A stretch of DNA of 18,981 nucleotides from CADCTB01 sp036269435. Lineage in GTDB: Bacteria > Actinomycetota > Acidimicrobiia > Acidimicrobiales > AC-14. The notes under the pieces were generated by a model. It had not been told where the DNA came from, made no database searches, and was given only the letters and a program-made list of their open reading frames with translations. The position numbers and the translations under genes were made by a program. Positions 13,877 to 18,981 of this stretch are shown one piece after another. Where the stretch lies: positions 1 through 18,981 of the forward strand of contig DATASA010000042.1 of NCBI GenBank assembly GCA_036269435.1. Reading direction: 5' to 3'. Positions within the stretch are counted from its first letter, which is position 1. The number at the start of each line of letters is the position of its first letter.

Positions 13877-15261
13877 CCTTGCAAGTTCCTCGCGATCCTG
13901 TCGTGGCGCCGGAGGCGGTCGTCCAGCCCGGCCAGGAGGAGCTCACCGCCCTCCACGATCGCCCGCCCGCCGACCACCACGTGGCGGGGCGTGGTCGGGC
14001 CGCACCGCAGCCAGGCGTCGATCGGGTCGGACACCGCGCCGGCGTGGGCCAGGTCGTCGAGCGGCCACACCACGAGGTCGCCGGCGGCGCCCAGCGACAG
14101 CTCGCCGACCTCGCCGGACCGCCCGAGGCAGGCCGCACCTCCGACCGTCGCCAGCTCGAGCACGTCGCGGGCGCTCATGGCCGCCGGCCCGGCGCGGAAC
14201 CGCCCGGCCAGCAGTGCCATGCGGGCCTCCAGCCACGCCGAGCCCGAGTCCGAGTTCGACGACCCGTCGACCCCGAGGCCGACGGGGCAACCCGCGGCTC
14301 GCAGGTCGGTGACCGGCGTGATGCCGACGCCCATGAGCAGGCAGGCGGTGGCGCAGTGGGCCACCCCGACGCCGGCCCGGCCCAGACGGCCGATCTCCGA
14401 CGCCGACGGGAAGATGCAGTGCGCCACCCACGCCCGCGACGTGGTCCACCCGAGGCTGTCGAACCATTCGAACGGCGTGAGCCCGTGGGACGCCTCGGCC
14501 GCGGCATCGTCGGCCCGGTCGGCAGCAAGGTGGGTGTGGATGCGCACGTCGAGGCGTTCGCCCAGTTCGGCCGTACCCCGCATGAGCTCGTCGGAGGCCG
14601 CGTAGACCGAGTGCGGCGCCAGCGCGACCCGCAGGAACGAGAGCGGGCCCCGGTCGTGGTAGGTGTCCACGACCCGCTCGCAATCGGCCAGGATCGTGTC
14701 GGTGTCCTGAGCGACGCCGTCGGGAGGCAGTGCGCCGTGGCGACGCGACCGGTCGATCGAGCCGCGGCAGGCCGTGAAACGCAGGCCGACCTCGGCTGCG
14801 GCGGCGACCTGGGCGTCGAAGAAGCTGCCGCACCCGGTGTTCTGCAGGTACAGGTGGTCGCTGGTCGTCGTGCAGCCGCTGCGGGCCAGCTCGGCGAGGG
14901 CGATCCACGTCGACGACTCGATCGCCTCCTCGTCGAGGCGCTCCCACAGTGGGTACAGCGCGTCCAGCCAGCCGAGGAAACCCTCGCTGGTCGCCGGCCG
15001 GTACGAGCGGGTGAGGTTCTGGTACATGTGGTGGTGGACGTTCACCAGGCCGGGCGTCACCAGGCAACCCGACGCGTCCAGCGTCCGGTGGGCGGCCGGG
15101 GGGACCCCGGTACCGATGGCGCTGATCCGCCCGTCGTCGATCGCCACCCACCCGCCGGCCAGCTCGCGCCGTTGCTCGTCGACCGTCGCCATCAGGGTCG
15201 CGTTCGCGACCACGAGGGCGATGGGCGCCTTCTCGCCCGACGTCGCCGGGCCCGAGGTCAC
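13870..15261 (-). CDS. 8-oxoguanine/guanine-deaminase-like amidohydrolase lacking the usual catalytic Glu
   Basis: The 463-residue protein resembles the ATZ/TRZ branch annotated as 8-oxoguanine deaminase or hydroxydechloroatrazine ethylaminohydrolase. Visible motifs are NVHHHMYQNLTR (H76, H78), CRGSIDRSRRHGALPPD, HTHLAAD (H244), AHCIFP (H281) and GLGVDGSSNSDSG (D332). All metal ligands are present, but the HLAE motif reads HLAA: A247 stands where Glu acts as proton shuttle in this family. In addition APHSVY replaces the segment that I expect as APCSPF in 8-oxoguanine deaminases. Either a divergent mechanism, another substrate or a loss of activity is possible. GTG 15261 overlaps the binding-protein stop as GTGA. 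It is co-transcribed with the importer and with the second amidohydrolase downstream. Confidence 0.83.
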   Translation of the reverse strand: MTSGPATSGEKAPIALVVANATLMATVDEQRRELAGGWVAIDDGRISAIGTGVPPAAHRTLDASGCLVTPGLVNVHHHMYQNLTRSYRPATSEGFLGWLDALYPLWERLDEEAIESSTWIALAELARSGCTTTSDHLYLQNTGCGSFFDAQVAAAAEVGLRFTACRGSIDRSRRHGALPPDGVAQDTDTILADCERVVDTYHDRGPLSFLRVALAPHSVYAASDELMRGTAELGERLDVRIHTHLAADRADDAAAEASHGLTPFEWFDSLGWTTSRAWVAHCIFPSASEIGRLGRAGVGVAHCATACLLMGVGITPVTDLRAAGCPVGLGVDGSSNSDSGSAWLEARMALLAGRFRAGPAAMSARDVLELATVGGAACLGRSGEVGELSLGAAGDLVVWPLDDLAHAGAVSDPIDAWLRCGPTTPRHVVVGGRAIVEGGELLLAGLDDRLRRHDRIARNLQGC

Positions 15262-16406
15262 AGATGGATCGACGTGTCGATGAACTGGTTGGTGACGAGG
15301 TCGGTGGCTTGCAGCGAAGCCGGGACCGCCTGGCTGTTGGCCGCGAACAGCGGGCGGGCGGCGTCGATGCTCTGCGTCACCCGGTTCATGTCGAAATCGC
15401 CCAGCACGGCATTGGCGCCGTTGGAGATGATCTTCAGGTCGAGCATGGTCTTCACCGCGTCGGCGTTCGCCGCGGCGGTGATGGGTGGGCCCTGGTTGAC
15501 GGCGGTGGCGATGCGGACGAGGGCGTCATTGACGGGCCCGGGAGTCTTTGCGTAGTCGACCTGGGCCTGCTGGATCATCGGGGTCAGCTTCTTGAGGCAG
15601 TCGGCCTTCGACGTGATGACGTCGGGCTTCACCGCGTACCCCTGCGGGTAGATCGGGTAGCCGGCGTCGTTGACCAGCAGGTACTTGACCGGCTTCTTCC
15701 AGCCGTCGACGTCGTTCTGCCAGCGGTACGGCTCGTTGCTGGCGTACCCCTGCTGGATGACCTTGCCGCCGGCGGCGACGAAGCGGGCGGGGGTGCCGTC
15801 GAACGACGAGTCCAGCTGGTCCTTCTTCACGTAGCCCTTGGCCACGAGGTAGTCCATGAACGGCATGCCTTCGATATAGAGGATCTTGGCGCCGCTGGCG
15901 GCCACGTCGGACCAGGTGTTGATCTTGTAGGTGGCCGGGTCCCACATGAGGATCTGGGGGTTGATGTCGAGTGGGGCGACGACGGCCTTCGTCGGGAACT
16001 TGGCGTAGGCCCCCACGGCGTCGTCGGTGGCCACCAGGCCCATGAAGATCGAGCTGTCGGTGTACATCTGCTGGGGGATCGGGTTGAAGCCGATGAACGG
16101 GCCGCCCATACGGACCTCGACGTTGACCCCGGTCGTGCCGAGCGGCCCGCTGTAGGTGCCTTTGGACGCGTCGATCTTGCCGTTCGGGCCGATCAACTGG
16201 TACGCCGCGGCCCGTTCGGGCGTGGCGAACCAGTCGGTCTGGATGACGATGTTGTCCGGGCAGATGCCCTTGAGCGACGTGCCTGACGCGGCTGTGGCCG
16301 CGGCCGCGGTCGTCGACGGCGAGCCGCTCGACGAGGACGACGAGCTTCCGCAGCCGGCCAGCCCGGTCGCAAGCAGCGCCAGCACGACCAACGAACGACC
16401 TCTCAT
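15258..16406 (-). CDS. ABC transporter substrate-binding lipoprotein, NMT1/SsuA/ThiY-like
   Basis: The 382-residue protein starts at ATG 16406, with AAAGGA 5 bases upstream and an ATGA overlap with the permease stop. It has a signal peptide ending in the lipobox GLAGC (Cys19), then a poly-Ser and Ala/Thr linker. The mature part has DNIVIQTDWFATPERAAAYQ followed by segments such as GGPFIGFNPIPQQMYTDSS and DINPQILMWDP, typical of large NMT1-like binders paired with SsuBC-type transporters. Relatives bind pyrimidines, alkylsulfonates, taurine, nitrate or riboflavin. Two Cys, in GICPDN and ADCLKK, could form a disulfide. With two deaminase-like genes directly behind it, an N-heterocyclic ligand is the best guess. 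An open frame extends far upstream in the same phase but is only the shadow of the permease gene. Confidence 0.86.
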   Translation of the reverse strand: MRGRSLVVLALLATGLAGCGSSSSSSSGSPSTTAAAATAASGTSLKGICPDNIVIQTDWFATPERAAAYQLIGPNGKIDASKGTYSGPLGTTGVNVEVRMGGPFIGFNPIPQQMYTDSSIFMGLVATDDAVGAYAKFPTKAVVAPLDINPQILMWDPATYKINTWSDVAASGAKILYIEGMPFMDYLVAKGYVKKDQLDSSFDGTPARFVAAGGKVIQQGYASNEPYRWQNDVDGWKKPVKYLLVNDAGYPIYPQGYAVKPDVITSKADCLKKLTPMIQQAQVDYAKTPGPVNDALVRIATAVNQGPPITAAANADAVKTMLDLKIISNGANAVLGDFDMNRVTQSIDAARPLFAANSQAVPASLQATDLVTNQFIDTSIHL

Positions 16407-17302
16407 GCGGTTCCTTTCCTGGGGCGCCGGTTCCCGACCGCCCACGTCGACAGCCATCCGAACGCCCAGAAGACGACCAGGCCGAGCAGCGACGAGAGCA
16501 GCACCGCGGTCATGAGCTGCTCGGTCGCCAGGCGCTGGCGGTACACGTCGATGAGCCGCCCGACACCCGGATTGCCCTGCCGGAAGAAGAAGTCGGCGAT
16601 GATCGAACCGATCACGCTGAGGCCAGCGGAGATACGGAACCCCTCGAACATGGCGGGGAGGGCGGCGGGCAGTTGCAGCTTGCGCAGGCGGGTCATGCGG
16701 CTGGCCCGGTGGAGGGTGAACAGGTCGTGGAGCGCGGGGTCGACCGCCTTCAGACCGAACAGGCTGTTGGTGATGATCGGGAAGATGCCGATCATCACGC
16801 ACACCAGCACCCGGCTGCGGAACTCGAACCCGAACCAGTAGCCGATGAGCGGGACCACAGCGAGGATCGGAATGGTCTGGAGCACGACGGCGTAGGGGTA
16901 CACGGAGTCCTCGATCCACCGGGCCTGGCTCATGACCACGGCCAGGGTCACGCCGACAACGATCGAGATGACGATCCCGACGAAGGCCACCTGCGCGGTC
17001 GACCACACACCGTGCAGTATCTCGGAGCGGTTGTGGGCGTCGACCAGCCCGATCCGCAGCACCGCCAGCGGCGACGGCAAGAGGAACCGCCTCTGGGGCT
17101 GGAGCAGGTGGTCGCTGGCGATCGTCCACATCCCCAGCACGACAACGGCGAGGGTGATGGGCGGGCCGGCGCGACGCAGCCGTGCGAGGCGCCGACCAGC
17201 GCCGGTCCGCTCGGTCGGCAGCGCCGATGTGGTCGGGTCCGTCACGATCACGGACGGGATGCCGGTCGGCTCCATCGTGGCCACGTCGACGCCGCCTGTC
17301 AC
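16403..17302 (-). CDS. ABC transporter permease, SsuC/TauC/ThiX-like
   Basis: The 299-residue protein has a polar N-terminus of about 45 residues and then six or so membrane segments, for example 47-63, 105-126, 139-160, 165-180, 226-240 and 265-288. The cytoplasmic coupling loop contains GLKAVDPALHDLFTLHRAS (183-201), the EAA motif of the binding-protein-dependent transport family that docks on the ATPase. The C-terminal GSIIADFF and GRLIDVYR segments are also characteristic. Start GTG 17302 has GGTGGA close upstream. ATG 17275, nine codons further in, is an alternative. The stop overlaps the binding-protein start as ATGA, so translation is coupled. The length fits the family. Confidence 0.88.
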   Translation of the reverse strand: MTGGVDVATMEPTGIPSVIVTDPTTSALPTERTGAGRRLARLRRAGPPITLAVVVLGMWTIASDHLLQPQRRFLLPSPLAVLRIGLVDAHNRSEILHGVWSTAQVAFVGIVISIVVGVTLAVVMSQARWIEDSVYPYAVVLQTIPILAVVPLIGYWFGFEFRSRVLVCVMIGIFPIITNSLFGLKAVDPALHDLFTLHRASRMTRLRKLQLPAALPAMFEGFRISAGLSVIGSIIADFFFRQGNPGVGRLIDVYRQRLATEQLMTAVLLSSLLGLVVFWAFGWLSTWAVGNRRPRKGTA

Positions 17303-17344
17303 TGGTCCACCATCTGGCGATGGTCGCCCAGCGAATGCCTACCG

Positions 17345-17365
17345 GACCGGCCTCCCGGGCCGGTC
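17345..17365 (-). other. Perfect hairpin overlapping the ATPase stop codon
   Basis: GACCGGCC (17345-17352) and GGCCGGTC (17358-17365) are exact complements around a 5-base loop, and the element includes most of the ATPase stop codon at 17364-17366. No U-tract follows, so it is more likely a message-stability or translational-coupling element in the 61-base ATPase-permease gap than a terminator. Confidence 0.5.
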
Positions 17366-18116
17366 ATGCGCGGGAGGCGGTCGTGGCAGCCTCGGCTCGA
17401 AGGGCTCGGCTGATGTCGCCGGCGAGGCGGGCGAACTCGGGTGTGTAGCGCAGCTCGGGATCGCGGGGGAAAGGGAACGGCACGGCGACGTCGTGGGTTA
17501 TCCGTCCCGGCCTGGGCGACATCACGAGGACCCGGGTGGCCAGGAACACCGCCTCGGAGACGTTGTGGGTCACGAACAGGCCGGCGAAGGGGCGGAGCTC
17601 GAAGATGCGAAGCAGCTCCTCGTTCAGCCGCTCGCGGGTGATCTCGTCGAGGGCGCCGAAGGGCTCATCGAAGAGGAACACGTCCGGACGTAGGACCAGG
17701 GCCCGGGCCAGCGACACCCGCATGCGCATCCCGCCTGACAGGGCCGCGGGCCGGTGGTGCCGGAACGCGCCCAGCCCGACCAGGTCGATGGCGTCCGCCA
17801 CCCGCGCCTGCCGCTCGGCCCGGCCGACGCCGAGAAGCTCGGCGCCCAGCTCGACGTTCCGCTCGACGGAACGCCACGGCAGCAGGGTGGCGTCCTGGAA
17901 GACGAAGCCGACCGTGCCCTCGGTGGTGGCTCGCCCGGCGGAACCGGGCTCCAACCCCGAGGCAATCCGCAGCAAGGTGGATTTGCCACACCCCGACGGG
18001 CCGACGATCGCCACCATCTCGGCCCCGCCGACGGTCAGATCACAACGTCCGAGGGCCTCCGTCCCATCGGGATAGACCTTCTCGAGGCCCTCGAAACGAA
18101 CGCGCCCGGTCTGCAC
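17364..18116 (-). CDS. ABC transporter ATPase, SsuB/TauB/ThiZ-like
   Basis: The 250-residue ATPase (from GTG 18116) has Walker A GPSGCGKST (39-47), Q-loop Q74 in VFQDATLLPW, signature LSGGM (126-130), Walker B VFLFDEP (146-152) and switch His H184. The LLPW segment after the Q-loop and the MSPRPGRI segment later are typical of the nitrate/sulfonate/taurine/pyrimidine importer group. The open frame runs to a TTG at 18134, but the added codons lie in the operator. GTG 18116 gives the natural family N-terminus (MQTGRVRFEGLEKVY) and sits directly behind the GTATAC site. No Shine-Dalgarno precedes it, so a leaderless transcript is possible. It is the first gene of the leftward arm. Confidence 0.9.
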   Translation of the reverse strand: MQTGRVRFEGLEKVYPDGTEALGRCDLTVGGAEMVAIVGPSGCGKSTLLRIASGLEPGSAGRATTEGTVGFVFQDATLLPWRSVERNVELGAELLGVGRAERQARVADAIDLVGLGAFRHHRPAALSGGMRMRVSLARALVLRPDVFLFDEPFGALDEITRERLNEELLRIFELRPFAGLFVTHNVSEAVFLATRVLVMSPRPGRITHDVAVPFPFPRDPELRYTPEFARLAGDISRALRAEAATTASRA

Positions 18117-18117
18117 T

Positions 18118-18128
18118 GTCGTATACAA
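18118..18128 (-). promoter_or_regulatory. GntR/FCD operator-like site 3 (TTGTATACGAC on the minus strand)
   Basis: The sequence on the minus strand is identical over 11 bases to site 1 at 5121-5131. It ends one base before the proposed GTG start of the ATPase gene. TATACG within it is also a plausible -10 hexamer that would place transcription initiation at or next to the GTG. A repressor on this site would block the whole importer-amidohydrolase operon. Confidence 0.55.
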
Positions 18129-18138
18129 CCGCAACCCT

Positions 18139-18156
18139 GTGTCCAGACGGAGACAC
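18139..18156. promoter_or_regulatory. Short inverted repeat GTGTC-N8-GACAC upstream of the leftward arm
   Basis: GTGTC (18139-18143) and GACAC (18152-18156) are inverted around 8 bases, 10 bases from GntR site 3, in the 78-base gap between the amidase and ATPase genes. The arms are short, so it may be chance. A second regulator site or part of the promoter is possible. Confidence 0.25.
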
Positions 18157-18194
18157 TGGCATCACGGCTCTGCGACCAGCTTCTGACGCGGCTC

Positions 18195-18981
18195 TTACGA
18201 GAGGATGTCGCCGGTGCGACACATGGCCACGGCGAGGTCAAGGACCTCCTCGTCCTCGCCAGGCGCCCCGATCAGCGACAGGCCCAGCGGGAAGCCGCCG
18301 AGGGTGGCGAGAGGGAGCGACGCGACCGGAGCGCCGGCGTGGCCGGCGATGCACGTCATCCGCAAGGTCCGCTCCCGCACGTCCCGTCTCGCGGTGGTGT
18401 CGGCGGCCAACAGCGGTGCGACACCGCATGCGCTCGGGATCACGAGTGTTCGGTGGCCCTCGGTGAGGGAGCGCACCCGCTCCGCCGCACGGGCACGCAC
18501 CGGCAGGGCCTTTCGCACCGCCTCCGGAGTTACCCGAGAGGCGGCCTCGAACCGAGCCGCGATGCCCGGGCCGAAGCTCGGTCGGCGGCGAGATACCCAC
18601 TCGCCGTAGGTGGCCCATGCCTCCGCCCCCTGGATGGTCCGAAATGCGTCTGCCCAGGTCTCCAGCCCTCCGGAAGACCCGGCGAGGTCGACGTGCTCCG
18701 CCCTCATGCCGGTCCGCTCGACGGCGAGCATCAGCGCGGCGCCCGCGTGAGGGTCGGCAAGGGCCCAGACGTCCTCGGGGACGACAATTGTCTCTGCCGG
18801 AGCAACGGCCCGTCTCGCACGGCCGAGCAGGGCGGTGGCCGCAGTCCGCAAATGCGAAGCGTCTTGGGCGAAAACCCCCGCGGTGTCATAGCTCCCGGCC
18901 AGCGCCATGACGCCGTCAAGCGGCACGCGCCCCCAGGTCGGACGGAACCCGAACACGCCGCAGTAGGACGCCGGGACTCGG
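18195..18981 (-). CDS. Amidase (amidase signature family), C-terminal part; truncated by the window edge
   Basis: About 261 residues are visible, ending in TAA at 18195-18197. The first ones (RVPASYCGVFGFRPTWGRVP) are the conserved segment directly after the Ser-cisSer catalytic core of amidase-signature enzymes. The family C-terminus GAPVASLPL...GLSLIGAPGEDEEVLDLA is also clear. The catalytic Lys and both Ser residues would be encoded beyond the right edge, so catalytic competence cannot be judged. Members hydrolyse amides, biuret, allophanate or glutaminyl esters. The gene points the same way as the importer operon, but 78 bases with operator-like sites separate them, so it probably belongs to a preceding transcription unit. 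An amidase fits a nitrogen-releasing pathway. Confidence 0.85.
   Translation of the reverse strand, partial: RVPASYCGVFGFRPTWGRVPLDGVMALAGSYDTAGVFAQDASHLRTAATALLGRARRAVAPAETIVVPEDVWALADPHAGAALMLAVERTGMRAEHVDLAGSSGGLETWADAFRTIQGAEAWATYGEWVSRRRPSFGPGIAARFEAASRVTPEAVRKALPVRARAAERVRSLTEGHRTLVIPSACGVAPLLAADTTARRDVRERTLRMTCIAGHAGAPVASLPLATLGGFPLGLSLIGAPGEDEEVLDLAVAMCRTGDILS

Noticed and set aside
13879..15555. 558-residue plus-strand open frame
   Set aside because: Antisense to the well-supported amidohydrolase on the minus strand; composition is that of a shadow frame.
16407..17129. Upstream extension of the NMT1-like binding protein
   Set aside because: The signal peptide begins at ATG 16406 and the extension overlaps the permease gene in another frame.
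1..18981. CRISPR array, tRNA, rRNA or riboswitch
   Set aside because: No regularly spaced direct repeats, cloverleaf-like sequence or known riboswitch core was seen when reading both strands.

Overview
The window is high-GC DNA from an actinobacterium. GTG starts are frequent, genes overlap by 4 bases (ATGA, GTGA), and both substrate-binding lipoproteins have low-complexity Ser/Thr/Ala linkers after the lipobox Cys. The second lipoprotein resembles those I associate with Acidimicrobiia or Frankia-like lineages. That placement is an inference; no rRNA, tRNA, CRISPR array or other taxonomic marker is present.

Region 1 (1-2472) is a decayed accessory segment. It opens with what looks like the terminal repeats of an IS21-family element (1-66). 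About 1 kb follows with no convincing intact gene, only ORF remnants and a perfect operator-like palindrome (755-770). A broken copper-resistance-type locus comes next. The DUF3703 gene has lost its stop codon and the adjoining multicopper oxidase has lost its start codon, apparently by one base change at 1450. The oxidase has only its first cupredoxin domain, fused in frame to what looks like the tail of an alpha/beta hydrolase. An intact small membrane protein (DUF6010-like) closes the segment.

Region 2 (2574-5055) holds a Rieske non-heme iron oxygenase alpha subunit, an unrecognised conserved protein coupled to it, and a convergent DUF3891 gene.

Region 3 (5056-18981) is the main interest: a two-armed transport and hydrolysis cluster. 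The rightward arm (5321-10817) encodes a polar-amino-acid-type binding lipoprotein, a fused permease-ATPase, a cyclase/arylformamidase-type metallohydrolase, a TauE/SafE (TSUP) permease and an ATZ/TRZ-type amidohydrolase. The leftward arm (18116 down to 12680) encodes a complete SsuABC/ThiXYZ-like importer followed by two more amidohydrolases of different clades, one 8-oxoguanine/guanine-deaminase-like and one cytosine-deaminase-like. Between the arms sit a formamidase/acetamidase and a divergent GntR/FCD regulator. An amidase, truncated by the window edge, lies upstream of the leftward arm.

A GTATAC-centred motif of the kind bound by FCD-type GntR proteins occurs twice in the intergenic region before the rightward arm. 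It occurs again directly against the start of the leftward arm, where 11 bases match the first site exactly. This suggests that one regulator controls both arms. The combination of importers, three deaminase-type amidohydrolases, a cyclase-type ring or formamide hydrolase, formamidase, amidase and Rieske oxygenase suggests uptake and stepwise nitrogen release from an unidentified N-heterocycle or N-substituted compound. Several key catalytic positions are non-canonical, so the substrate cannot be assigned from known family members.
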